Shown piece by piece: positions 1-9,206 of a stretch of DNA of 64,000 nt. Position 1 is the stretch's first letter. Each line of letters begins with the position of its first letter. Source of the DNA: Parahaliea aestuarii. GTDB lineage: Bacteria; Pseudomonadota; Gammaproteobacteria; Pseudomonadales; Halieaceae. The position numbers were made by a program, and so were the translations under genes. The notes under the pieces were generated by a model that ran no database searches, was not told the DNA's origin, and worked only from the letters and a program-made list of their open reading frames with translations. The stretch covers positions 372,001 through 436,000 of the forward strand of contig NZ_VRYZ01000003.1 of NCBI RefSeq assembly GCF_008064635.1. The letters run 5' to 3'.

Positions 1-32
1 GTATCTCCGACCGCTATCAGCAGGAGCAGTAA
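1..32 (+). CDS. 3' end of an upstream gene (partial)
   Basis: An open frame enters from the left edge and ends at a TAA at 30-32, giving the C-terminal residues ISDRYQQEQ. It would converge with the minus-strand gene that ends at 45. Nine residues are too few to name a product, and the frame could be open by chance. Confidence 0.3.
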   Translation, partial: ISDRYQQEQ

Positions 33-44
33 GGCAGCCCTTCC

Positions 45-1877
45 TCAGAGCTGCGACCACAGGGAGTCGAAGGGCGACCTGGGCATGGTGATTTCCTCAG
101 CCACCGCGCTGCTGCTTTTTTCCAGTTCCCTGATATAGCGGAAATCAAACTGGCTGTAGCTGCTGCTGGCGCTCACCTGACGCAGTAGCTGTACCAGGAA
201 TTCCTCGCCATCTCCCAGCAGGACGACCCGCTGGCGCTCGTGAAACCCGGTGCGGGGGGTGACTAGCGTGTGGGGTTTGCCCACCAGTTTGATTTCCGGC
301 AGGAGCAGCACGCGGATGGGGCGCGACAATTCTCCCCCCGGCCCCATCACCCGGGCGCCGTAGGGCATGGCCCGCGGGCTCAGCAGCTCCAGCCCGATCA
401 GGGTTGTAGAGGACTCCATGGCGCTGATCCAGCGCACTGTGGCAATGACCCATTCCACCTGGCCGGTCTCGCGCACACAGAGAATGTCGCCCGAGCGCAG
501 ATTGACGGGGTTGGGGTCACTCCAGTTCAGGCAATAGCCGCCGGGGCTGGCGTTGAGTACCTCGGCGCGGTAGACCGTGAAGCGCGCTGGCGGCTGACTG
601 CCGGGGCGGCCGGTCTCCCCGATGCGCGCCAGGCCCAGGGGGTCGATATCCACCGAGCGGACGTCGGTATTTTCGCGGCCTTTGCTGTCCGCCTCGCCGC
701 GATGGATATCGTCTGACTCGGACTCTTCCCAGATGTCGCGGGCCCGGGAGCGGGAGGCGAAAGGATTGTCATCCTGCCCGCCGCCGGCCAGGTGGGGGGG
801 CAAGAACTCGCTGAAGGTGCGTTCACCCGCGCAATGGTAGTGGGCGCTGCTGAGGCCTACGGCCACTTCCAGTTGGCTGGCATTGCCGGCGCGGCGGCTG
901 AAATTGCGCTGGCTGGGAGGCGATAGCGCGGCGATCAGGTGATCGAGGATGGAGATCGGCAGCGCCAGTTCGCGCAGTGGGGAGTGGCGACCATAGCCGC
1001 GCCGCTCCTGTTCCCGCAGTTGCTGCAAATGGGCCATCAGTCCGCTGGTGTCGATATAGCGCAGCTGGGTGCCGCTGGTGTCACCCCGGCTGTAGCTGGG
1101 TGGCTGGTCGCTGTGCAGATCCACCTCGAACTGGCCGGGGCCGTCCTCTTTTTCGTCATGCAGGCGCAGCATCGGCCCCCAGTGCTGTTGCAGGGCGCGG
1201 TATATGGCGGTCAGGTCGCTCTGGCGCAACTGGTTGGGTTGGCAGCAGCCCAGCATGACGGCGCTCAACCAGGCCTCGGTGAGTGTGGTGTCGTGGCCCT
1301 GCAGGTCGCGCACGGGCAGCTTTGCCAGCTGCTGGCGTTCGCCCAGCGCGTAGAGCTGGTGCAGGGTCAGCCAGCTCTGGGGCTCCAGGTGCTGGTACAG
1401 CTGGAAGGTCTGCAGCATGCGCTGGCCGGCGAACTGGATGGCCCGCTGCAGGGCTTCGCAGGCGAGACGCGCAGGGTGGGCGGGCTGCTCGCCACCGACG
1501 CGCTGGATGGTATGTACCGCCACCAGGGTGTAGCCGGTGGAGATCAGGCTGAGCAGGCTTTCGGTCAGCTCGGCCAGTTGCCGGGAGGTCTCCGGCAGGA
1601 CCAGCGGCTGGTTGAGGAAGAGTCGCGACAGCTGCTGCAGAATCGTTTGCAGGGTGGGGCACAGGGCTTCCAGGATGGACTGACGCTGGCCCGGGGCCAG
1701 TTCCACCCGGTTCAATTCGCCCACCGTCTCGCGCAGCTGGCTGACGGCGACGCGCAGGTCGCTGGTGGGCAGACCCTTCGCCCAGTTCCCGGCCGCCCCG
1801 GCGTCGAGGGCAAAGGCCTTGAACTGCGTCAGATCCTGACGGGGTATCCGCAACTTGATGGGCGCGTTCTCACTCAT
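45..1877 (-). CDS. PilZ-like domain protein of unknown role
   Basis: A 610-residue protein starting at [11 protein letters not shown]; the frame is open further upstream, but that extension would run back towards the divergent efp gene. The long N-terminal part is helical and resembles no enzyme I recognise. The C-terminal quarter is beta-rich with a PilZ-like element (NASPGG, fitting the [D/N]xSxxG motif), followed by [10 protein letters not shown] and a WVIATVRWI strand. PilZ domains often bind cyclic di-GMP, but I cannot see a convincing RxxxR arm, so binding is not established. The gene is divergent from efp, an arrangement I recall from other gammaproteobacteria. No signal peptide or membrane segment is visible. 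Confidence 0.7.
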   Translation of the reverse strand: MSENAPIKLRIPRQDLTQFKAFALDAGAAGNWAKGLPTSDLRVAVSQLRETVGELNRVELAPGQRQSILEALCPTLQTILQQLSRLFLNQPLVLPETSRQLAELTESLLSLISTGYTLVAVHTIQRVGGEQPAHPARLACEALQRAIQFAGQRMLQTFQLYQHLEPQSWLTLHQLYALGERQQLAKLPVRDLQGHDTTLTEAWLSAVMLGCCQPNQLRQSDLTAIYRALQQHWGPMLRLHDEKEDGPGQFEVDLHSDQPPSYSRGDTSGTQLRYIDTSGLMAHLQQLREQERRGYGRHSPLRELALPISILDHLIAALSPPSQRNFSRRAGNASQLEVAVGLSSAHYHCAGERTFSEFLPPHLAGGGQDDNPFASRSRARDIWEESESDDIHRGEADSKGRENTDVRSVDIDPLGLARIGETGRPGSQPPARFTVYRAEVLNASPGGYCLNWSDPNPVNLRSGDILCVRETGQVEWVIATVRWISAMESSTTLIGLELLSPRAMPYGARVMGPGGELSRPIRVLLLPEIKLVGKPHTLVTPRTGFHERQRVVLLGDGEEFLVQLLRQVSASSSYSQFDFRYIRELEKSSSAVAEEITMPRSPFDSLWSQL

Positions 1878-2038
1878 GGGCAACCGCCGGCTCTGTCTTT
1901 CCTGCTGTTTCAAGGTTAGCCCATCTGGCACCTCTCGCGCCACAGCCGGCAATGGCCCGCCTGAGGGTGCGCAACGCTGCCAAATCGCGCGACTGTGAGG
2001 TATCATTGCCGCCCATTTTTTCAGCAACTGTGGCAGTC

Positions 2039-2608
2039 ATGGCTAACTACTCCACCAACGAATTCCGCTCCGGCCTGAAAGTGATGCTGGACGGCGACCC
2101 CTGCTCCATTCTCGAGAACGAGTTCGTCAAGCCCGGCAAGGGCCAGGCCTTCAATCGCGTGCGCATGCGTAACCTGGCCACCGGCCGCGTTTGGGAGCGC
2201 ACCTTCAAGTCCGGCGATACCCTGGAAGGCGCCGACGTGATGGACCGCAACATGCAGTACCTCTACAACGACGGCGAGTTCTGGCACTTCATGGAGCCGG
2301 ATACCTTCGAGCAGTTCCAGGCCGACGCCAAGGCCGTTGGCGAGTCCCACCTGTGGCTGAAGGAACAGGACGAGTGCGTGGTTACTCTCTACAACGGCAG
2401 CCCCCTGTCGGTGACCCCGCCCAACTTCGTCGAGCTGGAAATTGTCGAGACCGACCCCGGCCTCAAGGGCGACACCGCCCAGGGCGGCAGCAAGCCGGCG
2501 ACCCTGGTGACCGGCGCGGTGGTCAAGGTGCCCCTGTTCATCACCACCGGTGAAGTGGTGCGCGTGGACACCCGCACCGGCGAATACCAGAACCGGGTCA
2601 GCAAGTAA
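2039..2608 (+). CDS. efp: elongation factor P
   Basis: A 189-residue EF-P, the usual family length. It enters the ribosome near the P site and relieves stalling at polyproline stretches. The N-terminal KOW-like domain carries the loop [10 protein letters not shown], whose apical lysine is the site that EpmA beta-lysylates; the OB domains follow and end in [19 protein letters not shown]. The start MANYSTNEF matches the family; an in-frame extension back to 1952 is discarded. The gene for the lysylating enzyme follows four bases after the stop codon, so target and modifier are very likely co-transcribed. Confidence 0.97.
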   Translation: MANYSTNEFRSGLKVMLDGDPCSILENEFVKPGKGQAFNRVRMRNLATGRVWERTFKSGDTLEGADVMDRNMQYLYNDGEFWHFMEPDTFEQFQADAKAVGESHLWLKEQDECVVTLYNGSPLSVTPPNFVELEIVETDPGLKGDTAQGGSKPATLVTGAVVKVPLFITTGEVVRVDTRTGEYQNRVSK

Positions 2609-2612
2609 GCCC

Positions 2613-3566
2613 ATGTCCTGGCAACCTGGCGCGGGCCTCGAGCAACTCAGGGCGCGCGCCGGGCTGCTGAGCACTCTGCGCCGCTTCTTCGATGCGCGCG
2701 GTGTGCTCGAAGTCGAAACCCCGCTGCTGTGCAGTGCGGGCATTACCGATCCCGCCATCGAGCCACTCATTGTCAGCGAGGGGCGCTCGCTTGCGGCTCC
2801 CCGCTATCTGCAGACATCGCCCGAGTACGCGATGAAGCGCCTGCTGGCAGCGGGCTCCGGCGCCATCTACCAGATTGCCCGCGCCTTTCGCGACGGTGAG
2901 GCGGGTAGCCGGCACAACCCGGAATTCAGCCTGCTGGAATGGTACCGCCCGGGTTTTGACCACCACGCCCTGATGGAGGAGGTCGCCGAGCTGGTCTGCG
3001 CCTGCCTCGGCCAGCGGCCCTGGCGCAAGCTCAGTTACCGCCAGCTCTTCATCGACAGTATTGCGCTCGATCCCTTCACCGCCGCCACCTCTGACCTCGA
3101 AGCGCGCGCCCGCAGCGGGCACGACCTCGGCGACCTCAGCGGCGACCGCGACTTCTGGCTGGATGTGCTGATCACCCACCAGGTGGAGCCCTGGCTGGCG
3201 GGGCAGGGACTGTGCTTCGTTTACGACTACCCCGCTTCCCAGGCGGCCCTGTCGCAAATCGTAACCGAGGGCGGCGTTGCCGTGGGCCAGCGATTCGAGC
3301 TCTACATCGACGGAGTGGAACTGGCTAACGGCTACTGCGAACTGACCGACGCCACAGAGCAGCGCGTGCGCTTTGCCACGGATAACGAACGGCGCCTGGC
3401 GCTGGGGCAGGTTGCGCGACCTGTCGACGAGCGCCTGCTGGCGGCGCTGGAAGCCGGGCTGCCCCCCTGCAGTGGCGTGGCCCTGGGCGTTGATCGCCTG
3501 CTGATGCTGGCCACTGGCGAAAGAGACATCCGCCGGGTGCTCGCCTTTGACTGGGAGCGCTGCTAG
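2613..3566 (+). CDS. epmA: EF-P beta-lysine ligase EpmA (GenX/PoxA)
   Basis: A 317-residue class II lysyl-tRNA synthetase paralogue without the anticodon-binding domain. It attaches (R)-beta-lysine to EF-P. The sequence shows class II motifs: RFFDARGVLEVETPLL (motif 1), an FRDGEAGSRHNPEF motif 2 region and LEWYRPGFD, and motif 3 near the end in GVALGVDRLLML. The start ATG at 2613 is chosen because it gives MSWQPGAGLEQLRARA; the open frame extends back into efp. It overlaps the convergent bluB by four bases at the 3' ends. The aminomutase EpmB, which supplies beta-lysine, is not in this window. Confidence 0.95.
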   Translation: MSWQPGAGLEQLRARAGLLSTLRRFFDARGVLEVETPLLCSAGITDPAIEPLIVSEGRSLAAPRYLQTSPEYAMKRLLAAGSGAIYQIARAFRDGEAGSRHNPEFSLLEWYRPGFDHHALMEEVAELVCACLGQRPWRKLSYRQLFIDSIALDPFTAATSDLEARARSGHDLGDLSGDRDFWLDVLITHQVEPWLAGQGLCFVYDYPASQAALSQIVTEGGVAVGQRFELYIDGVELANGYCELTDATEQRVRFATDNERRLALGQVARPVDERLLAALEAGLPPCSGVALGVDRLLMLATGERDIRRVLAFDWERC

Positions 3567-4282
3567 CGCGATGCATCCTGCGGCGACAGGCCCGCGACCG
3601 CCTGCAGGACCGCTTCCGGCGCTTCCGTGTGCCAGGTGTCGCCGCGCAGCAGCCCGGTGAGCGGCAGACGCTGGCGCCAGCCCGCCGCAGCCAGTTCCGG
3701 CTCGGGGAGAAACTCGCTGACATAACCCAGGCAGAGGTAGGCCAGCGGATACACGCCCGCCGGCAAGGCCAGTACCCCGGCCAGGGCATCGGGGTCGACA
3801 ATGCTCACCCAGCCCACTCCCAGACCCTCGGCCCGCGCCGCCAGCCACAGGTTCTGCACCGCCAGGCAGGTGCTGAACAGGTCGGTGTCGAACATGCTGT
3901 CCCGCCCCAGCACGTGGGGGCCTCCGCGGTTGCGGTCACAGGTGATGCAGAGGTTGAGGGGGCTGTCGAGGATGCCCTCCAGCTTCAGGCGTCGATAGCG
4001 TTCGCCGCGCTCGCCTGCATAGTGCCTGGCGGCCCGGTCATTGGCGCCGTCGAACAGGGCCTTCACCGCCCGCCGCGTGTCGCGGCTTTCGATCAGCAGG
4101 AAATCCCAGGGCTGCATAAAGCCCACCGACGGCGCGTGATGGGCCGCTTGCAACAGGCGGGCCAGCACGTCTTCGGGAACCGGGTCGGGCAGGAACTGGG
4201 AGCGCACATCGCGGCGCTCGAATATGGCGCGGTACAGCCCGGCGCGCTCTGCGGGGCTGAAGTCGTGGTGATCGCTGCTCAT
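3563..4282 (-). CDS. bluB: 5,6-dimethylbenzimidazole synthase BluB
   Basis: A 239-residue flavin-destructase of the nitroreductase fold. BluB uses O2 to cleave reduced FMN and makes 5,6-dimethylbenzimidazole, the lower ligand of cobalamin. Family features visible are RRDVRSQFLPDPVP near the N-terminus, APSVGFMQPWDF, and the stretch SMFDTDLFSTCLAVQNLW followed by GLGVGWVSIVDP, which separates BluB from ordinary nitroreductases. The start overlaps the end of the thioesterase gene (ATGA), so the two are probably translationally coupled. No other cobalamin gene is nearby, so this may serve salvage or remodelling rather than complete synthesis. Confidence 0.9.
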   Translation of the reverse strand: MSSDHHDFSPAERAGLYRAIFERRDVRSQFLPDPVPEDVLARLLQAAHHAPSVGFMQPWDFLLIESRDTRRAVKALFDGANDRAARHYAGERGERYRRLKLEGILDSPLNLCITCDRNRGGPHVLGRDSMFDTDLFSTCLAVQNLWLAARAEGLGVGWVSIVDPDALAGVLALPAGVYPLAYLCLGYVSEFLPEPELAAAGWRQRLPLTGLLRGDTWHTEAPEAVLQAVAGLSPQDASR

Positions 4283-4731
4283 GTGCGGTCGAGGACCGCC
4301 GGCCCGTAGCCCTCGATAAACTCCGCCGGCATGCGCCGCGGTCTCCCGCTGCTGATCTCGATGCAGGCGAACTGCATGCCGCCGCGCAGCAGGGTCGCCC
4401 CGTCCGCCGGCCGCAGGATCTGGAAGCGCCGCTGCATGGTGACTCTGCCGTCCCAGCTGACAATCCAGGTCGCCGTGAGCAGTTCGTCGCCGGCGCGGGA
4501 GGCCTGCAGGTAGTTGTACTCGGCGCGGGTGATGGCCATGGCCCGGTCCAGGCGGCGGTAGCTGTCGAGGTCGAGCCCGAGGGACACCGAGTGGCCCCAG
4601 GCCGCCTGCTCGCACCACTTCACATAGACCGTGTTGTTGGTGTGCTGCAGGCCGTCGATGTCATCGGGGCTGACGGTGTGGCTGACAACGAAAGGATCGG
4701 GGTGATCCCAGGGCAAATCGGCGTTGCTCAT
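4279..4731 (-). CDS. hotdog-fold acyl-CoA thioesterase (4HBT/YbgC-like)
   Basis: A 150-residue single hotdog-domain protein. The active-site helix region reads DDIDGLQHTNNTVYVKWCEQ, matching the 4-hydroxybenzoyl-CoA thioesterase pattern of Asp followed by HxN and Tyr. It likely hydrolyses an acyl-CoA in the cytoplasm; the substrate cannot be read from sequence. ATG at 4731 is chosen over an upstream in-frame start, because that extension lies inside the antiporter gene. It overlaps nhaC by four bases and bluB by four bases, giving a tight nhaC-thioesterase-bluB unit. Confidence 0.85.
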   Translation of the reverse strand: MSNADLPWDHPDPFVVSHTVSPDDIDGLQHTNNTVYVKWCEQAAWGHSVSLGLDLDSYRRLDRAMAITRAEYNYLQASRAGDELLTATWIVSWDGRVTMQRRFQILRPADGATLLRGGMQFACIEISSGRPRRMPAEFIEGYGPAVLDRT

Positions 4732-6257
4732 GCCGCGGCCTCCGCGTCGGCTGCCTCCGCCGGCTTGATGGCGATGTTGAAGAAAGCGTAAATGATGGCG
4801 ATCACCGGGCACAGCAGGTTGAAAAAGGCAAAGGGCGCGTAGGAGAAGGTGGCCACGCCGAGCGTGGCGGCCATATAGGCGCCGCAGGTGTTCCAGGGAA
4901 TCAGGGCCGATGTCAGGGTGGCCGAATCCTCCAGGGTGCGCGACAGGTTGAGGCGCGAAATACCGTGGCGCTCGTACTCGTCCTTGTACATGCGTCCGGG
5001 CAGGGCCACGGCGATGAACTGGTCAGCGGCGAGAATGTTGGCGGCGATGCAGGTGCCGACGGTGGTGGCGACCAGCGAGCCGATACTGTGCACGCCCTTC
5101 AGGGCCAGGGTCAGCAGGTAGTCGAGGATGCCGGTGCGCTCCAGCACGCCGCCGAAACCGAGGGCGGAAATGATCAGCCACACGGTGTTGAGCATGCTGC
5201 TCATGCCGCCCTTGCTAAGCAGGGCGTCCAGGAATTCATTGCCACTGCTGGACACATAGCCGCTGAACAGGCTGATCCAGACGCCCTTGAGAAGCAGGAA
5301 GCCCCTGCCCAGCTCGCCCGCCTCGCCGGCCAGCCGCGCCACTGCCCCGGGCTGGAACAGCAGGGCGAATACGGCACCTACCAGGGCGCTGACGATGATG
5401 GCGGGATAGGCGGGGAAGCGCTTGTAAACCAGCCCCAGCATCAGCAACAGGGGAATCAGCAGGTGCAGCCCGATATTGAATTCCTGGCGCAGGCTCTCCT
5501 GCAGGGCGGCGATTTCCTCCGGGGTGGCGGCTTCGGAGCTGCCGATCAGGGCGAAAATCAGCAGGGCGATGGCAAAGCTGGGGACCGTGGTCCACAGCAT
5601 GTGGCGGATGTGGTCGAACAGGTCCACGCCAGTGGCGGCAGAGGCCAGGTTGGTGGTATCGGACATGGGCGACAGCTTGTCGCCAAAATAGGCCCCGGAG
5701 ACGATGGCGCCGGCGGTGATGGCCGGAGACAGGTCGAAGCTGCCGGCGATGCCCATCAGGCCGATGCCGAGAGTGCCGGCCACCGTCCAGGAGCTGCCGA
5801 TACTCACTGCCACGATGGCGCAGATGGCGGCGCTGGCGGCGTAGAAGATGGACGGGTCGAGCACGGCGACGCCGTAGTAGATCATCGCCGGCACGGTGCC
5901 GCTGAGTATCCAGGTGCCGATCAGCATGCCCACCGACAGCAGGATCAGGGTCGGCCCCAGGCCTACGCTGATGCCGTCGACAATACCCTGCTGGGCATCG
6001 CTCCAGCGAATACCGGTTTTCCTGCCCACCAGGGCGGCCACACAACTGGCCAGCACCAGGGCGATCTGGTTGGCGCCGTAGGACGAGTCCGAGCCGAACA
6101 GGTAGACCGAACAGGCCAGCAGGGCGACAAGGAACAGGATCGGGGTCAGTGCCAGGGGCAGAGTCAGGCGGGGGTTGCTGTGGCTGCTTACGCTCAAGGC
6201 TGGAGTCTCGTGCTGCTTATTCTGGGGAGGGCAGGCATCGGAGGCGAGCCGCGCCAA
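4728..6257 (-). CDS. nhaC: NhaC-family Na+/H+ antiporter
   Basis: A 509-residue integral membrane protein with roughly a dozen hydrophobic segments. It contains the NhaC-type signature region SGAYFGDKLSPMSDTTNLA, and shorter matches such as GSSWTVAGTLGIGL and the C-terminal IPWNTCGAYMAATLGV. It should exchange Na+ for H+, though related proteins carry other pairs (malate/lactate). The first 25 residues are hydrophilic and cysteine-containing, so the true start may be a downstream codon near residue 20. It heads a three-gene unit with the thioesterase and bluB. A short perfect palindrome lies just upstream at 6300-6316. Confidence 0.88.
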   Translation of the reverse strand: MARLASDACPPQNKQHETPALSVSSHSNPRLTLPLALTPILFLVALLACSVYLFGSDSSYGANQIALVLASCVAALVGRKTGIRWSDAQQGIVDGISVGLGPTLILLSVGMLIGTWILSGTVPAMIYYGVAVLDPSIFYAASAAICAIVAVSIGSSWTVAGTLGIGLMGIAGSFDLSPAITAGAIVSGAYFGDKLSPMSDTTNLASAATGVDLFDHIRHMLWTTVPSFAIALLIFALIGSSEAATPEEIAALQESLRQEFNIGLHLLIPLLLMLGLVYKRFPAYPAIIVSALVGAVFALLFQPGAVARLAGEAGELGRGFLLLKGVWISLFSGYVSSSGNEFLDALLSKGGMSSMLNTVWLIISALGFGGVLERTGILDYLLTLALKGVHSIGSLVATTVGTCIAANILAADQFIAVALPGRMYKDEYERHGISRLNLSRTLEDSATLTSALIPWNTCGAYMAATLGVATFSYAPFAFFNLLCPVIAIIYAFFNIAIKPAEAADAEAAA

Positions 6258-6299
6258 CGCCGCGAAAGGCAGCAGAATGCCTGAAAAGCCCGGCGGGGT

Positions 6300-6316
6300 A
6301 CAGGGACAGTCCCTGT
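6300..6316. repeat. short perfect palindrome (ACAGGGAC-a-GTCCCTGT)
   Basis: Two 8-base arms around a single A, inside a wider imperfect GGTAC...GTACC frame. It lies between the divergent nhaC and sugar dehydrogenase genes. The core GGGACAGTCCC resembles a motif common in REP-type repeats of gammaproteobacteria, which is recall and not checked. Confidence 0.55.
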
Positions 6317-6365
6317 TCTATCACGTACCATAACCCCTCACATTCACACCGCCGGAATCGCGCCC

Positions 6366-7541
6366 ATGACGTACTTGCCCACGACCCTGCGCCTGAGCCT
6401 GTTGGCTGTTGCTGTCGCCCTGCTGCCCGCCTGCGGTGCCACCCGGCCGGTTGATGAGCCGCCGCCGGTGGCACCGGTTCATGAGAGCAATGTCGAGAGC
6501 GAGGCGCCCGGGGAGGCGCGCCTGCAAATGGTGACACTGGTGGGCGGCCTCGACGAACCCTGGGGCATGGATTTCCTGCCGGACGGCGACCTGCTGATCA
6601 CCGAGCAGGGCGGTGCGCTGAAGCGCGTCGCTGGCAGCGACTACGCGGTCACGGCAATCAGTGGCGTACCGGCCTCGGTGCAGGCGGGGCAGGGCGGCCT
6701 GATGGATGTCCTGGTGCACCCGGACTTTGCCAGCAATGGCCTGGTCTACCTCAGTTATACCGTCGCTGACGACAGCAATCGCTACAGTACCCGGGTCAGC
6801 CGCGCGCGACTCGAGGGCGATGCCCTGGTGGACGTCGAGGAACTGTTTACCGCCCAGCCCTTTTTCAAGCAGCGCCGCCACTTTGGCTCGCGCCTGCTGC
6901 TGGCCGAGGGTTACCTCTACCTTACCGTGGGCGATCGCGGCAATCGCGATCTGGCCCAGCGCCTGGACAGCCACAACGGCAAGGTGATGCGCCTGTATGA
7001 AGACGGCCGGGTGCCCGAGGACAATCCCTTCGTCGGCACCGACGGCGCGCTGCCGGAAATCTGGACCTACGGCCACCGCAACCCCCAGGGCATGGCCCGT
7101 CACCCGGTCGACGGCAGTATCTGGGTGACCGAGCACGGGCCCCAGGGTGGCGATGAACTCAACGTGCTGAAGGCCGGCGCCAACTACGGCTGGCCGGTGG
7201 TCACCTACGGCGAAGAATACGGCGGCGGTCAGATCGGCGAGGGCACCCACCTGGAGGGGACGCGCCAGCCGCTGGTGTACTGGGTGCCCTCCATCGGCAC
7301 CGGGAATCTCACCTTCTACACCGGTGACATCTACCCCGACTGGCAGCCCTCGGCGCTGGTGTCGGGGCTCAAACTGACCCGCATCAGCCGGCTGGAGCTG
7401 GACGCCGATGGCGTCGGCAGTGAGACCCGCCTGCTGGCCAACCTCGGCATGCGCATCCGCGATGTCGAGATCGGCCCGGATGGCAAGCTCTACGCCCTCG
7501 CCGGCGGCGCGCGCCTGATTCGCCTCGACGTCGGTCGCTGA
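6366..7541 (+). CDS. PQQ-dependent sugar dehydrogenase-like lipoprotein
   Basis: A 391-residue beta-propeller protein of the soluble aldose dehydrogenase (YliI/Asd) type. It has a lipoprotein signal peptide with lipobox LLPAC at about residues 20-24, then a Pro-rich linker. Family motifs are GLDEPWGMDFLPDG, LYLTVGDRGNRDLAQR, YGHRNPQGMA and WVTEHGPQGGDELN. It would oxidise sugars in the periplasm with PQQ; no PQQ synthesis genes are in the window. It is divergent from nhaC, and its stop is seven bases before the FAN1-like nuclease start. That downstream gene may share its transcript but is functionally unrelated. Confidence 0.9.
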   Translation: MTYLPTTLRLSLLAVAVALLPACGATRPVDEPPPVAPVHESNVESEAPGEARLQMVTLVGGLDEPWGMDFLPDGDLLITEQGGALKRVAGSDYAVTAISGVPASVQAGQGGLMDVLVHPDFASNGLVYLSYTVADDSNRYSTRVSRARLEGDALVDVEELFTAQPFFKQRRHFGSRLLLAEGYLYLTVGDRGNRDLAQRLDSHNGKVMRLYEDGRVPEDNPFVGTDGALPEIWTYGHRNPQGMARHPVDGSIWVTEHGPQGGDELNVLKAGANYGWPVVTYGEEYGGGQIGEGTHLEGTRQPLVYWVPSIGTGNLTFYTGDIYPDWQPSALVSGLKLTRISRLELDADGVGSETRLLANLGMRIRDVEIGPDGKLYALAGGARLIRLDVGR

Positions 7542-7547
7542 TGGGGA

Positions 7548-9206
7548 ATGATGGCTACGGCCGTTGCGCTGCCGCCGCGCTACTACCTCGATAATTTCCG
7601 CCGCCTCTGTGGCACGGTAGAGGCCCAGTACGGGGACCTGCTGCTGCCGCAGGAGCAGCAGTGGCTGCAGACCCTGCGCGCCCAGCCGGAGGAGGCCCAG
7701 TGCCTCTACCTGCGCCTGGCCTCCCGGGTCGGCCCCTGGTTCCGCCTGTCGCGGCTGTCCTATCCCGAAATCGGTTCCCTCGACGGCGCTGTCGAAAGCC
7801 TGCTGGCGGCAGGCCTGCTGCAACAGGCGAATGCGCTGACCGCAGCAGAGGCAGGGCGGCTCTACACCCGGCCTGAACTGCGCCAGCGCTTTCCGGGGCT
7901 GCTGCCCGCCGGGCGCGACAAGGCGGCCGATGTGGCGGCACTGGCGCAGTGGACAGAAGCGGCGGGGGAGGATGCCCTGCTCGCCGCCTGTGCCGGCGAC
8001 GACGCCATTGTCGCCCCCCTGCACCTGGACTGCCTGGCCCTGTTGCAACTGCTGTTTTTTGGCAACCGGCGCCAGAGCCTGACGGAGTTCATCCTCAGCG
8101 ACCTCGGCATCGCCCGCTACCCGCCCTACCGCCTGGACCGCGAGCACCGGCTCTTCGCCACCCGGGCGGCAGTGGATGACTACCTGGCCTGTGCGGCGCT
8201 GGCGGATACCTATGCCGAGCTGCGCGAGGCCGGTGATGACGAGGGCCTGGTGGCGCTCGCTGAACACCTGCTGTCCCTGCCGCAGGCCTATACCGCCACC
8301 GAGCGCCGCTGGTGGCGACTGTGCAACCGGGTCGCCCGGCAACTGGAGCGCCTCGACCAACGCGAACTCGCCCTGGCCCTGTACCGGCGCTCGTGCCTGC
8401 CGCCGGCCCGGGAGCGGCAGGCGCGGGTGCTGGAAGCGCTGGCGGACTGGCCCGCCGTGGCAGCGCTGTGCGAAGCGATGCTCGCCGCGCCCTGGAATGA
8501 GGAGGAGCGCGAGGCGGCCCGGCGCATCCTGCCCCGCGCCCAGCGCAAACTGGGCCGGCAACCGGAGCGCCGCCGCCGGGACAGTTTCGAGCGCCTCGAC
8601 CTGCTGCTGCCGCGCGGCCTGGGTGGTGTGGAGCGGGCCGCGGCCGAGGCCCTGCACAGCCAGTGGCAGGCGGTGCACTACGTGGAAAACGCGCTGATGA
8701 ACAGTTTGTTCGGGCTCGCCTTCTGGGAGCAGATTTTCAGTCCGCTGCGCGGCGCCTTTCACAATCCCTTCCAGTCGGCGCCGGCGGACATGTTCGACGG
8801 TAACTTCTACCCCCGCCGACGCGACCAGATAGAAGCGCGGCTGGCGGCGCTGCAGACGGGCGACCTGGCCGACCTGTTGCGCTACAACTTTGACGCCCAC
8901 CAGGGGTTGCAGTGCCGCTGGGTGAACTGGCGCCTGCTCAGCCGGCCGCTGCTGGACCAGGCGCTGGCGGTCATTCCCCCCGGGCATTTGCTGGCCCTGT
9001 GGCGGCGCCTGCTGTTCGACCCCGAAGCCTATCGCCGCGGGTTCCCCGACCTGATCGCCTTTGGCGAGACGCCGGGCGATTACTGCATGGTCGAGGTAAA
9101 GGGGCCCGGGGACGCCCTGCAGGACAGCCAGAAACGCTGGCTGCGTATCTTTGCCGCCGAGGGCATTCCCGCCGCGGTGGCCTGGGTGCAGTGGCGTGAG
9201 CGCTGA
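7548..9206 (+). CDS. FAN1-type VRR-NUC structure-specific nuclease
   Basis: A 552-residue protein whose C-terminal 60 residues form a VRR-NUC (PD-(D/E)XK) domain: RRGFPDLIAFG gives the catalytic Asp, MVEVKGPGD gives Glu-x-Lys, and LQDSQKRWL is the following conserved helix. The remainder is the helical array of bacterial FAN1, beginning YYLDNFRRLCGTVEAQYGDLL. FAN1 nucleases cut 5' flaps and unhook interstrand crosslinks. No ubiquitin-binding zinc finger is present, as expected in bacteria. Two ATGs occur at 7548 and 7551. The next gene starts inside this one (GTG at 9196), so the nuclease and the helicase are translationally coupled. Confidence 0.88.
   Translation: MMATAVALPPRYYLDNFRRLCGTVEAQYGDLLLPQEQQWLQTLRAQPEEAQCLYLRLASRVGPWFRLSRLSYPEIGSLDGAVESLLAAGLLQQANALTAAEAGRLYTRPELRQRFPGLLPAGRDKAADVAALAQWTEAAGEDALLAACAGDDAIVAPLHLDCLALLQLLFFGNRRQSLTEFILSDLGIARYPPYRLDREHRLFATRAAVDDYLACAALADTYAELREAGDDEGLVALAEHLLSLPQAYTATERRWWRLCNRVARQLERLDQRELALALYRRSCLPPARERQARVLEALADWPAVAALCEAMLAAPWNEEEREAARRILPRAQRKLGRQPERRRRDSFERLDLLLPRGLGGVERAAAEALHSQWQAVHYVENALMNSLFGLAFWEQIFSPLRGAFHNPFQSAPADMFDGNFYPRRRDQIEARLAALQTGDLADLLRYNFDAHQGLQCRWVNWRLLSRPLLDQALAVIPPGHLLALWRRLLFDPEAYRRGFPDLIAFGETPGDYCMVEVKGPGDALQDSQKRWLRIFAAEGIPAAVAWVQWRER

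Noticed and set aside
4965-6284. A 439-codon plus-strand frame opposite nhaC
   Set aside because: Gly/Gln/Ala/His-rich shadow frame; the minus strand encodes a clear antiporter.
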